From: Eremococcus coleocola DSM 15696
GTDB lineage: Bacteria; Bacillota; Bacilli; Lactobacillales; Aerococcaceae
Length of the DNA: 64,000 bases
Reading direction: 5' to 3'
Assembly: GCF_000428865.1 (NCBI RefSeq)
Contig: NZ_AUAT01000014.1
Location: forward strand, 1 to 64,000
Made by a program: the position numbers and the translations under genes. Below, in pieces: positions 1 through 7,993 of this stretch (position 1 is the first letter of the stretch; every line of letters begins with the position of its first letter). The notes under the pieces are model-generated. The model did not search any database, was not told where the DNA came from, and saw only the letters and a list, made by a program, of their open reading frames with translations.

Positions 1-795
1 AACCTTTATGGCTTTGATTATAACGGTTCTAGGGTGCTTCCAGGTAGTAAATATGGTGTCTGGTTATCCCGAGGCTCGGGTGGCTTTTCTATCAACTATA
101 TGCAAGATGGCGGTTATGTCGCTGGTAGTGATAACGTGTATTATACTGTACCGCAAGACGGTATGGGGAACACTCGAATTATTGAAGATATTATGCGAGT
201 GTCAGGTGGTGCATACCCTTTCAATACTTATGAGGGTGCAAAGGCTGAAATATCAAAATTGAATGGTTATGGCCCATGGAATAACGCAGCAACGGGTTGG
301 AATGTCACGTTGCGAAAAGGTGACCGAGTGATTTATAAACAAGGGACAACTTCCACTTATGTTCCATCAGGTTATCAGCGTTTTATAGATTGTACTGATT
401 CATCCAACGGAACTAAAACAGTTTATATCTATACTGAAGCACGACTTCAACAATTCACTACTTTTGCAGATGGTATCTGGGTTAAAGGGAAAGCCCGTGT
501 TGGTAGCTTACAGAATGATTCTGATAAGCGATTGAAAGAGAATATCGAAGCTACAAGTGTAAACGCTTTGGAAGAAATCAAGAATCTATCTTTCAAATCC
601 TTTGATTGGAAGAAATCTAAAGAGCATGAACCAATCGGATTGATTGCTCAAGATAGCGGAATTTTAAGAATTAAAGAAGATGAAAACCACGAGTTTGAAG
701 CAATTGATCTATCTAGGGCGTTGATGTTGTCACTCAAAGCAATTCAAGAATTAGAAGCTAAGGTCAAGAAATTAGAGGTGCAGAATGGAAAATAA
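1..795 (+). CDS. Phage tail fibre/spike protein, C-terminal part, with S74 chaperone domain (partial)
   Basis: The frame is open from the first base, so the N-terminus lies left of the window; about 264 residues are visible. The last ~90 residues match the intramolecular chaperone (peptidase S74) domain of phage tail spikes: SDKRLKENI, then IGLIAQD and a terminal coiled coil. In that family the domain drives trimer folding and then cleaves itself off. The preceding ~170 residues have no motif I recognise, so which tail structure it belongs to is open. It leads a tightly packed + strand tail and lysis operon, and the next gene starts inside its last codons. Confidence 0.8.
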   Translation, partial: NLYGFDYNGSRVLPGSKYGVWLSRGSGGFSINYMQDGGYVAGSDNVYYTVPQDGMGNTRIIEDIMRVSGGAYPFNTYEGAKAEISKLNGYGPWNNAATGWNVTLRKGDRVIYKQGTTSTYVPSGYQRFIDCTDSSNGTKTVYIYTEARLQQFTTFADGIWVKGKARVGSLQNDSDKRLKENIEATSVNALEEIKNLSFKSFDWKKSKEHEPIGLIAQDSGILRIKEDENHEFEAIDLSRALMLSLKAIQELEAKVKKLEVQNGK

Positions 796-925
796 TTTGA
801 GTAAAGCCATTGAATTAATGTTGGACGAGTTGGCCAAAGAAAACGTCAATCTAAAGCTACAAATTAAAGTATTGAAATTAGAACTAGCGGACGTAAAAGC
901 AAAAAATGAAAGTGAGGAAGACTAA
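785..925 (+). CDS. Small coiled-coil phage protein
   Basis: A 46-residue ORF whose ATG overlaps the last codons of the tail fibre gene, which suggests translational coupling. The product is charged and almost entirely helical with leucines in heptad-like spacing (IELMLDELAKEN, LKLQIKVLKLELADVK). Small proteins of this shape are common between tail and lysis genes in phages of Lactobacillales. No function can be named. The next gene starts 3 bases after its stop. Confidence 0.6.
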   Translation: MENNLSKAIELMLDELAKENVNLKLQIKVLKLELADVKAKNESEED

Positions 926-927
926 TT

Positions 928-1629
928 ATGTTTAAAATTACAAACAATTATCTTAATACTCAAATTGACAAACGAGTCGTTCAAATCACTGAACAAGAAC
1001 CCTATTTAACGATTATCACAGCTGAATTAGACCCGATGTTATCTGACGGAATCGGAGAAAAAGAATTAGTCAATGCGGTATTAGAGAAGTTCTATCGTGA
1101 TACCTTTGTTGGCAAGTTTACTAATGAAGCTGTTGATACTGTTCAAAAAATCGCTAAAGAATCTAAGGCACTGATTGACGAAGCTAAGGGCAGTGTAGAA
1201 GCGGTGACTAAAGAAGTTGCTGAAATTAAGCAACAACTTAAATTAGTTGTCATGGCTGATTTATCAAAAGAAAAACTTGATGATTTAATTGATGAATATC
1301 CAACTGTTGAAGTAGGTGGAAAGGTTGAAGCTGGAAAGATTTATAATGTTAATGGTAAGTTGATGGTAGCCATTAAGGACACTTCTATTGACGCTGAAAA
1401 CTGGATTGGTGATGCAAGTTTATTTGCGCCTTTTAAGTCAGCAACAGTTGATGTTGACGGTGAAGAAACAGAAGTAATTGCTGACTTTGTACAACCAACA
1501 GGCGCTCATGACGCTTATGCTAAAGGTACAAAAGTTCGATTCGAGGGTAAGGTGTATGAGTCCTTAGTTGATCACAATGCTTATTCACCGAGTGCTTATG
1601 CTAACAACTGGAAATTGTTAGAAGGTTAA
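928..1629 (+). CDS. Phage baseplate/tail accessory protein with C-terminal carbohydrate-binding module
   Basis: 233 residues. The N-terminal half resembles the DUF1366-type proteins found beside tail fibres: a short beta-rich start followed by a helical stretch with coiled-coil character at about residues 65-105. The last ~45 residues (PTGAHDAYAKGTKVRFEGKVYES and WKLL) have the aromatic layout of a small chitin-binding-like module (CBM5/12 type), often used by phage baseplates to hold host wall sugars. It lies between a coiled-coil ORF and membrane proteins of the lysis module. The family placement is by eye; binding specificity is unknown. Confidence 0.6.
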   Translation: MFKITNNYLNTQIDKRVVQITEQEPYLTIITAELDPMLSDGIGEKELVNAVLEKFYRDTFVGKFTNEAVDTVQKIAKESKALIDEAKGSVEAVTKEVAEIKQQLKLVVMADLSKEKLDDLIDEYPTVEVGGKVEAGKIYNVNGKLMVAIKDTSIDAENWIGDASLFAPFKSATVDVDGEETEVIADFVQPTGAHDAYAKGTKVRFEGKVYESLVDHNAYSPSAYANNWKLLEG

Positions 1630-1633
1630 GCCT

Positions 1634-2056
1634 ATGGGAAAATTCATTGAGAATTGCTCATTGTTACAGAAAATCAATAACTATTCCATAGTTAAAAAAA
1701 TAAAACGAATCCTAGGTCGTGACGGCTTCCTTGTAGCTGTAACGTCCTTTTTTTACGGATGGCAGTTATTTTGGAATCCTGGTATTCTCGAGAATTACAG
1801 AGTCTATGATATTGTAGACAGCATTGTTGACAACCATTGGATCGGGTTGGCGTTTATGACTACTGGGTTGGTTAAAATTATCGGAGTTGTTTTCTCCATA
1901 CCTCAGTTCAGGAAAATTGGGTTAGTGACTATGTCCTTTTTATGGGGTATGTTCTTTATCTCATTCTTGATGAGTCCACCACCTAACACTGTATGGGTGT
2001 TGAGTTGGGGTATGGTTATGATATTGATAAGGACGTCAATTAGGGAGGATGGTTAA
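1634..2056 (+). CDS. Phage membrane protein of unknown function
   Basis: 140 residues with three or four predicted membrane segments (around residues 30-50, 70-95, 98-115 and 118-135) and a basic N-terminus. The arrangement resembles a membrane protein often found just before holins in prophages of streptococci and enterococci, but no motif gives a function. It starts 4 bases after the preceding stop, and its own TAA overlaps the next ATG by one base, so it is part of the same operon. Confidence 0.6.
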   Translation: MGKFIENCSLLQKINNYSIVKKIKRILGRDGFLVAVTSFFYGWQLFWNPGILENYRVYDIVDSIVDNHWIGLAFMTTGLVKIIGVVFSIPQFRKIGLVTMSFLWGMFFISFLMSPPPNTVWVLSWGMVMILIRTSIREDG

Positions 2057-2343
2057 TGAATTTAGAACAAATTGCAACGATCCTCGGTGGTTTTGGTGTC
2101 GCTTTCTTGGCTTACTTAGGTACTATTTCTAATAACAAAAAAGATTCTACTAGTACATTAATCAATGAATATAAAGTGCTAAACGATAGTTTAAAGAAAG
2201 AAATCGAACGATTAAAAGCAGATAACGAATCGATGGATCAGGAGTTAGACCGATTAAAAGAAGAGAATATACAATTGAAGCTAAGACTTGCACAGATAGA
2301 TGAAGATTTAGAGATTTTAAAAGGTAGTAATAAACAGATATAA
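2056..2343 (+). CDS. Phage protein: one membrane helix plus coiled coil
   Basis: 95 residues. An N-terminal hydrophobic helix (about residues 5-24) is followed by a long charged coiled coil (residues 35-90, with KKEIERLKADNESM and DRLKEENIQLKL). This is the usual build of a small lysis-region protein that sits in the membrane and oligomerises. Start and stop overlap both neighbours by one base, implying coupled translation with the membrane protein before it and the holin after it. It could be a holin regulator or a superinfection-exclusion protein; the sequence does not decide. Confidence 0.6.
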   Translation: MNLEQIATILGGFGVAFLAYLGTISNNKKDSTSTLINEYKVLNDSLKKEIERLKADNESMDQELDRLKEENIQLKLRLAQIDEDLEILKGSNKQI

Positions 2344-2354
2344 TGGAGGTAAAA

Positions 2355-2636
2355 ATGAAATTTAATAATAGAGAATACGAATACCTCAGATGGTTTGTAA
2401 TCACAGTACTCCCAGCATTTATGACAATGATCGGTACGATTGGTACAGCTGTTCAATGGGAACATACAGATTTAACACTGACAGTCTTAGGCGCTATTAC
2501 AGCGTTTATTGGTAGTTCAATGAACTTGTCTTCATCAAACTATCATAAGGATCAGTTAGACAACCCTTTTACAGAAATAGACGAATCAGCAATTCATCGT
2601 GATTCTGAAACAAATGAGAATAAGGTGACTGAATGA
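2355..2636 (+). CDS. Phage holin
   Basis: 93 residues from the ATG at 2355. An ATG at 2343 is in frame but overlaps the ribosome site GGAGG at 2345-2349, so 2355 is preferred. Two membrane helices (about residues 10-32 and 38-60) are separated by a short turn, followed by a charged hydrophilic tail. The pattern (NREYEYLRWFVITVLPA, then a second helix ending FIGSSMNL) resembles holins of the pneumococcal Dp-1 type. Holins form pores that let the endolysin reach the wall. Position between tail genes and the endolysin agrees. Confidence 0.75.
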   Translation: MKFNNREYEYLRWFVITVLPAFMTMIGTIGTAVQWEHTDLTLTVLGAITAFIGSSMNLSSSNYHKDQLDNPFTEIDESAIHRDSETNENKVTE

Positions 2637-2710
2637 ATGTAGGTATGATGGTTTTTGTAGTTGTTGTAGGATTATTTGCTTATTTAGTGAAAGAAGCTGA
2701 TAACGATTAG
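2633..2710 (+). CDS. Tiny membrane protein, possible second holin or holin regulator
   Basis: 25 residues, too short for most gene callers. The ATG overlaps the holin stop (ATGA), which is typical translational coupling. The product is a single hydrophobic helix (MMVFVVVVGLFAYLV) with a charged end (KEADND). Short one-helix proteins directly after holins are common in phages of Gram-positive bacteria. Its stop overlaps the probable non-canonical start of the endolysin. Confidence 0.5.
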   Translation: MNVGMMVFVVVVGLFAYLVKEADND

Positions 2711-2762
2711 TGATTTTAAGAAAGAGTTTATAAATAGAGTAGCACCCCTATATCAGAGGGGT

Positions 2763-4151
2763 GTGAAAGAATACACCCCAACACTACTCCCATCTGTCCT
2801 GATTGCTCAGGCGATATTGGAGTCGGACTGGGGGAGATCAGAGTTAGCTGTAAACGCACACAACCTAGGCGGAATCAAGGCTCAACCTGAATATGCAAAA
2901 TATAAAAAACTAACAACCGAATATATTGATGGCTCATACCAACAAGTGTATGCTGATTTTGCTATGTTCAAAGATGATGAAGCGTATGTAAATTACCATA
3001 TACGCTTTTTCACTCGGAGTGATTATGCTAAAAGTCGTTATGCGACAGCTGTCAATGCTAAGACGTATGAGGCACAAGCTAAAGCCTTGACGGGAGTGTA
3101 TGCTACTGACCCTGAGTACGACAGTAAGTTAGTGAATGTAATTCGTAAGTATGAATTATACAAGTATGATACGCTCAATAATTCACAAGTAGATAAAGAA
3201 TTAAACGGAGGAGACGGTGCTATGGAACTTAGAACACCTATCAGAGAAATTACACGAGTCAATTCGTTTGGTCGTGGAAGTAACAAACCTAAATTCATAG
3301 TTATTCATTATGTTGGTGCTTCAGGAAATGCTAAGGCAAATGCAGACTACTTCCTGACAGTAAATCATGACGCTTCAGCTCATTACTTCATTGATAAAAA
3401 CTATACCTATCAAGTTGTAGAAGAAGACGCAGGAGCATGGCACGTTGGGGACGGGAACACGACTAAGAAAGGTGAATACAACGGTTATGTCACACCGGGT
3501 CTTTGCACCAACTATAATTCAATCGGGATTGAAATGTGTTTAACTCCAATTCCTGGTAAGCCAGTAACCGATTGGGCCATTGATCCAATTGTAGTGGAAC
3601 AGACCCGTCTGTTAACACTAGCCTTAATGAAGAAATATAATATCCCTGCTTCCAATGTAATTCGTCACTTTGATGTGTCCACTAAGCTATGCCCTGCACC
3701 TTGGCGGTTTAATAATTGGGCTAAGTGGTGGGACTTTAAGAAGACCTTGACGAATGGTATTACTACTCCTAATCAGGATAAATCTATTAGTCGATTCATT
3801 GACCTTCCTGAATACAAGTCGCCTGTCAAACCATTTAAGGAAATGAAAGTAGGGGATAAGGTAACTATCCGAGAGAACATGTCCGCTTGGTACAATCCTC
3901 AGACTAAAGAAGGTGTTAAACCAAGTAAAGACTTCTCAGGGGATAAGGATGTTATTACTAAAGTGATGGATGTCAATGTCGGTTACTCTAAGAAAGCCTA
4001 CTTACTGAAAGACAAAGTGTCATGGATATTAGAACAAGACCTTATAGAACCTCGTGCAGGATGGGTTGAAGTGAAAGAAGACTTGACTGAAGAAGATAAA
4101 CAATCTAACCGTTATATCGTTTGGGACGGAAAGAGATATGAAGTGAAATAA
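2763..4151 (+). CDS. Phage endolysin: glucosaminidase, amidase and SH3-like wall-binding domain
   Basis: 462 residues from GTG 2763; the open frame and family similarity run further upstream, to about 2706 (see findings). Three parts are visible: an N-terminal glucosaminidase-like domain (LPSVLIAQAILESDWG, HNLGGIK, residues 1-130), a central N-acetylmuramoyl-L-alanine amidase_2 domain (FIVIHYVG, AHYFIDKN, AWHVGDGN, RHFDVS; residues ~170-330) and a C-terminal SH3-like domain. It cuts both glycan and stem peptide of the host wall. A strong ribosome site (GGAGGAG at 3207-3213) precedes an in-frame ATG at 3222, so a separate amidase plus SH3 polypeptide is likely. Confidence 0.88.
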   Translation: MKEYTPTLLPSVLIAQAILESDWGRSELAVNAHNLGGIKAQPEYAKYKKLTTEYIDGSYQQVYADFAMFKDDEAYVNYHIRFFTRSDYAKSRYATAVNAKTYEAQAKALTGVYATDPEYDSKLVNVIRKYELYKYDTLNNSQVDKELNGGDGAMELRTPIREITRVNSFGRGSNKPKFIVIHYVGASGNAKANADYFLTVNHDASAHYFIDKNYTYQVVEEDAGAWHVGDGNTTKKGEYNGYVTPGLCTNYNSIGIEMCLTPIPGKPVTDWAIDPIVVEQTRLLTLALMKKYNIPASNVIRHFDVSTKLCPAPWRFNNWAKWWDFKKTLTNGITTPNQDKSISRFIDLPEYKSPVKPFKEMKVGDKVTIRENMSAWYNPQTKEGVKPSKDFSGDKDVITKVMDVNVGYSKKAYLLKDKVSWILEQDLIEPRAGWVEVKEDLTEEDKQSNRYIVWDGKRYEVK

Positions 4152-4202
4152 ATGTGATATAATAATATCAACTCATCAACCATGATGTTGAAGGAGATAT
4201 AG

Positions 4203-4238
4203 ATAGCGTTTGCGACTTTGCTTGCGTTATCGGCATAG
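4203..4238 (+). pseudogene. Decayed small holin-like toxin relic
   Basis: The frame reads IAFATLLALSA and then stops. That string is the conserved membrane core of the small putative holin-like toxin family of Lactobacillales, which normally begins with about 10 more residues. Here the start is missing, a stop lies just upstream in frame, and an AAGGAGAT ribosome site remains at 4191-4198. An extended -10 (TGATATAAT, 4155-4163) lies upstream and a strong terminator follows, so a short RNA may still be made. The match is short and judged by eye. Confidence 0.4.
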
Positions 4239-4243
4239 AAAAG

Positions 4244-4275
4244 CCCCCGCCTTAATTGGTGGGGGGTTATTTTTA
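4244..4275 (+). terminator. Rho-independent terminator after endolysin/toxin relic
   Basis: Stem CCCCCGCC / GGTGGGGG with a short TTAATT loop, followed by a T-rich tail. It probably ends the prophage lysis operon. Confidence 0.8.
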
Positions 4276-4278
4276 TGT

Positions 4279-4374
4279 TATAATAATAACGCAGGTAGAA
4301 ATACACCGTATAATCGTCAATCGAATAAACGTTTAAGACGATGGTAAGCTGGTGAGTAATCAGCTTATTTTTTA
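4279..4374 (+). ncRNA. Possible small RNA between two terminators
   Basis: A TATAAT at 4279-4284 lies right after the lysis terminator, and a second hairpin, AAGCTG / CAGCTT (4346-4366) with a T-run, lies about 65 bases on. No ORF is present. The layout would give a transcript of roughly 80 bases, possibly the RNA partner of the decayed toxin relic. No -35 box is evident, so this is a weak call. Confidence 0.3.
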
Positions 4375-4385
4375 TCAAAACACTA

Positions 4386-4414
4386 TTGACAAATAAACGT
4401 ATGTAAAGTATTAT
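4386..4414 (+). promoter_or_regulatory. Sigma-70-type promoter of the prophage-end cargo gene
   Basis: TTGACA (4386-4391), a 17-base spacer and TATTAT (4409-4414), followed by AAGGAGTG before the ATG at 4436. The gene next to the attachment site can therefore be expressed in the lysogen independently of the late operon. Confidence 0.8.
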
Positions 4415-4435
4415 TATCTCATAAGGAGTGATAAT

Positions 4436-4804
4436 ATGAAAAAGGTAATTAACGGTAAGCGGTACAATACTGATAAAGCGATGCTCATGGCTTCAGCTAG
4501 GGTGGCAGACCGTCAAGAGGATTTATATAAGAAACGCACAGGTGAGTTCTTTCTACATTCTATTGCTGATACAGAAGAATTACAACCTCTGACGTTCAAA
4601 CAGGCTGAGGATTGGGCTTGGCAGAATCTACTAGAAGAAGACTATAATAAAATCTTTGGAGTGGATGAAAGCAACAACTATAGTGTTCAAACTACAATTG
4701 CTATTAAGAAGTCAATATTAGATAAATTAAAACTAGAAGTCGCTAGAACAGGGGAGTTAACCTATGAAATCATTGAGAAAGCATTGGAAGCGTATTTGAA
4801 ATAA
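4436..4804 (+). CDS. Prophage-end cargo protein of unknown function
   Basis: 122 residues. It begins KKVINGKRYNTDKA and continues EDLYKKRTGEFFLHS, the layout of a family of small mobile-element proteins (a beta-hairpin with a KINGK-type start, GxFFLHG-type middle and a PLTxxEAxxW helix, here LTFKQAEDWAWQNL). The last ~40 residues (TTIAIKKSILDKLKLEVARTG) look like a ribbon-helix-helix or small helical domain, so DNA binding or antitoxin activity is possible. It has its own strong promoter and lies between the lysis genes and the eno fragment, the usual place of a lysogenic-conversion gene. No function is known to me. Confidence 0.65.
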   Translation: MKKVINGKRYNTDKAMLMASARVADRQEDLYKKRTGEFFLHSIADTEELQPLTFKQAEDWAWQNLLEEDYNKIFGVDESNNYSVQTTIAIKKSILDKLKLEVARTGELTYEIIEKALEAYLK

Positions 4805-5111
<307 letters not shown>

Positions 5112-5148
5112 TTATTAACCATTAGCATTATGCTATAGTTAAATGAGC

Positions 5149-5187
5149 AAGCCCTCTTTTTATGGTAATCATAGAAAGGGGCCTTTT
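5149..5187 (+). terminator. Terminator of the original eno transcript
   Basis: Imperfect stem GCCCTCTTTTTA / TAGAAAGGGGCC around a short loop, with a following T-run. It lies 38 bases after the eno fragment's stop codon. Confidence 0.65.
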
Positions 5188-5345
5188 TGTGCTTTGGAAA
5201 AATATTGCCTAAAGATGAATTGAAAAAGTGTATGGTATATTATTATAAGTCAAGCGGTATAATGGTAGATGATACATAGATTTTTAATCTTGACATACAT
5301 AGGCTAGCAGAAATAAAAGAATTGCTGGAGAGGGGTTAGCTTGCC

Positions 5346-6008
5346 ATGGATCAACGAAAGATATTAATTATTGAAGATGATGTCGATTTATTCGATATGT
5401 TAGAGATGTACCTAGAAGATAAAAATATAACGATTGTAAAAGCTTATAGCTCAGTTGATATCCCTGAGGACTTATCCGCAATTGACTTGATCCTTTTAGA
5501 TATCAACTTGCCTGGAAACAATGGCTTTGAAATATGTAAACAGCTCAGAGAAAGATGGCTGATGCCCATCTTGTTTTTGTCAGCCAGGGTTAATGAAGCC
5601 GATAAAATCGAGGGACTCATGTTAGGTGGCGATGATTATATCACCAAACCTTTCTCTTTAGATGAACTTTACGCCAGAATTTATACCAATTTAACTCGCA
5701 GTGACCGGGTCAAATATTTATCAAAGAATAATCAGGTGCGTTTGATTGAAGGAAGCGTTTTTAGCTTAAATGGTGTGGCCCTAGATTTAACTAAATCTGA
5801 ATTTGAAATACTAGAATTATTGGTAAATAATCCTAAGCAAATATTTAGTAAAGAGCGCATTTATGATAGCCTGTGGGGCATTGATAGTTTTGGTAATCCT
5901 CAAGTAGTTTCGGAACATATTAGAAATATTCGTAATAAAATGGCGGAAGTATCAGACCAAGAGTTTATTAAAACGCATTGGGGGTTAGGCTACTCATGGA
6001 TTGGTTAA
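5346..6008 (+). CDS. OmpR/PhoB-family response regulator
   Basis: 220 residues. The receiver domain has the acidic pair D11-D12, the phospho-acceptor D52 in LLDINLPG and the conserved lysine K101 in ITKPFSL. The C-terminal winged-helix domain (about 130-220) contains LTKSEFEILELL and ends HWGLGYSWIG. It is expected to be phosphorylated by the overlapping histidine kinase and to control the ABC transporter genes that follow. It starts at ATG 5346 after GAGAGGGG. Target and signal are not visible; antimicrobial peptide sensing is a common role for this layout but is inferred only from context. Confidence 0.9.
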   Translation: MDQRKILIIEDDVDLFDMLEMYLEDKNITIVKAYSSVDIPEDLSAIDLILLDINLPGNNGFEICKQLRERWLMPILFLSARVNEADKIEGLMLGGDDYITKPFSLDELYARIYTNLTRSDRVKYLSKNNQVRLIEGSVFSLNGVALDLTKSEFEILELLVNNPKQIFSKERIYDSLWGIDSFGNPQVVSEHIRNIRNKMAEVSDQEFIKTHWGLGYSWIG

Positions 6009-7066
6009 AGGAAGCTAGTAGGAACTGGAAGTTAAAAACAAGTTTTATTATCTATATGTTGGTGAGTTTATGTTTTTCTATGCCTTTGGGTATCTTTATA
6101 AAATATTTATTAAGCGAGGCTAGAAGCAAATATTTAGTAAATCATGCGCTATCAGAAGTGAATAACGTTTTTGGTAAACTAATTTTTTCAAAGGCCTTAG
6201 GAAGTATGATTGATATTTCACCCATATTAGTGGTCTTATGCTTTTTTTATCTATTTTTTCAACTATTTTATCTGCATAAAATTCAACCGGTGCTGAATTA
6301 TTTATCTCATCCAGACCAATTAGACTTAACAGATATTAATGAGTTGAGTGATAGGGTATTTGCTTTAAGCCAAGAAAATCTAAATATAAAAGAAGAAAAT
6401 TTTGCCAATATTATTAGAATGAATGAAGTTAGTAAGCAGATGGATAGCTTACTCCATGAAATAAAAAATCCTCTAACTATTCTCAGTGGTGATTTAGAGA
6501 TTATAGATAAGAAGTTTAAATTTGAAGATGAACGTTTAATTCGGATTATAGCCAGAATGACTCGAAGTACTCGTAGAATTCAGGATTATATCCAGTATCT
6601 TAGTATGAGTCAACATATAAAGGATATCGAAGTGAATGTGCGACCGATTAAATTAAATGCTTTAATAGTTAGTATTGAAGCTGAGTTAAATAATTTGCAA
6701 AGGGATATTCACTTTAGGAAAGACATAAGCGATTTATCCCAAATAGTCCACTTAGATCTTGCTTTATTCATTGAGGGAATGACTAATATCCTCAGAAATT
6801 CGGATGCCTATGCTAAGAGTAAAATAACTATTAAGCTTTTTGAAAATGACCAGGAAGTAATTTTGGAAATCGAAGATGATGGTCCAGGTTTTTCGCAAGA
6901 AGCCCTACAAAATTACAATAAAGCCTATTTTAGTGAGAATCCGCTTGTGGGCAATATGGGTTTGGGACTGTATATTACAGATGAGATTATGAAAAAACTC
7001 GGCGTTAAGATGGTTTTAAATAATAAATTAGGGGCAAGCACCCAATTAATCATAAAAAAATCCTAA
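5996..7066 (+). CDS. Membrane sensor histidine kinase
   Basis: 356 residues from ATG 5996, which overlaps the regulator's stop and has GGGGG upstream; a longer TTG start at 5978 is less likely. Two membrane helices (about 12-40 and 70-94) enclose only ~30 extracellular residues, the build of small intramembrane-type sensors. The dimerisation box has H154 (LLHEIKNPLTIL). The ATPase domain shows N (NILRNSDAY), G1 (EDDGPGFS) and G2 (NMGLGLYI) boxes. It pairs with the regulator before it and precedes an ABC exporter. Confidence 0.88.
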   Translation: MDWLKEASRNWKLKTSFIIYMLVSLCFSMPLGIFIKYLLSEARSKYLVNHALSEVNNVFGKLIFSKALGSMIDISPILVVLCFFYLFFQLFYLHKIQPVLNYLSHPDQLDLTDINELSDRVFALSQENLNIKEENFANIIRMNEVSKQMDSLLHEIKNPLTILSGDLEIIDKKFKFEDERLIRIIARMTRSTRRIQDYIQYLSMSQHIKDIEVNVRPIKLNALIVSIEAELNNLQRDIHFRKDISDLSQIVHLDLALFIEGMTNILRNSDAYAKSKITIKLFENDQEVILEIEDDGPGFSQEALQNYNKAYFSENPLVGNMGLGLYITDEIMKKLGVKMVLNNKLGASTQLIIKKS

Positions 7067-7127
7067 TCTTGGAAAAGTATTGGAAATTGTTTTATATACT
7101 TCAACTAAAGAAAAGGAGGTATGTAGA

Positions 7128-7991
7128 ATGAATTCAATTGAAATCAAGCATTTATCGTTTTCCTACGGCAAGAAAATTGTCTTGAATAATATCAATCTGA
7201 GTATTGGTAATGGCCTTTATGGATTACTAGGCAAGAATGGGGCCGGAAAAACCACTTTAATGAAATTAATTGTGGGTCTCTTGCCAAAGTCCAAGGGTCA
7301 AATTAAAGTGTGTGGTGAAACGGACCCCAAAAAGATTCGAAGTGTTGTTGGATACTTACCACAAGATTTTGATTTTTATCCGGACATGAAAGTCAGGGAG
7401 GCATTAATTTATCTAGGAACTTTGGATAATATGAAAGGCTCTCAATTAAATCAAAGAGTTGATGAACTCTTGGGTCTGGTTAACCTGAGTCAAAATCAAA
7501 ATAAAAAAATTAAAGACCTATCCGGTGGGATGAAACGGCGACTAGGCATCGCACAAAGTCTTCTAAATAATCCTCATGTCTTAATCGTCGATGAACCGAC
7601 CGCTGGTTTAGATCCTGAAGAACGTATTCGGTTTAGAAATTTATTAAGTGATTTGTCTGCGGAAAAAATCGTTTTATTCTCAACCCATATTGCTAGTGAT
7701 CTCGAAAGTACTGCAAATCGATTGGGAATCTTAGATAATGGTCATTTTATCTACGATGGCTCGGTTGAATATTTATTAAAAGAATACTCTGGTGGAACCT
7801 ATGAGACCATCGTTAATAGAAAAGATTATACAAGTTTTAAATCTCAGTATATTGTCTTTGAACAAAAGGAGCTAGCAGAGGGAATCCTAGTCCGCTTTAT
7901 CCATTATGGTAGACCGCTAGCGCAATTTAAACGAATTTCTCCTAGCTTAGAATCGGCATATCTTATGAAGATTTATGATCGGAGGAGATAA
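7128..7991 (+). CDS. ABC transporter ATP-binding protein
   Basis: 287 residues from ATG 7128, chosen for its AAAGGAGGT site; a longer frame from 7080 lacks one. All nucleotide-binding elements are present: Walker A (GKNGAGKTT), Q-loop, signature LSGGMKRRL, Walker B with LIVDEPTAGLDP and the H-loop STH. The C-terminal ~80 residues form the accessory domain typical of ABC-2 drug or peptide exporters. It powers the two membrane proteins encoded directly downstream and follows a sensor pair, a layout like bacteriocin or lantibiotic resistance loci. The substrate is not known. Confidence 0.9.
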   Translation: MNSIEIKHLSFSYGKKIVLNNINLSIGNGLYGLLGKNGAGKTTLMKLIVGLLPKSKGQIKVCGETDPKKIRSVVGYLPQDFDFYPDMKVREALIYLGTLDNMKGSQLNQRVDELLGLVNLSQNQNKKIKDLSGGMKRRLGIAQSLLNNPHVLIVDEPTAGLDPEERIRFRNLLSDLSAEKIVLFSTHIASDLESTANRLGILDNGHFIYDGSVEYLLKEYSGGTYETIVNRKDYTSFKSQYIVFEQKELAEGILVRFIHYGRPLAQFKRISPSLESAYLMKIYDRRR

Positions 7992-7993
7992 GA

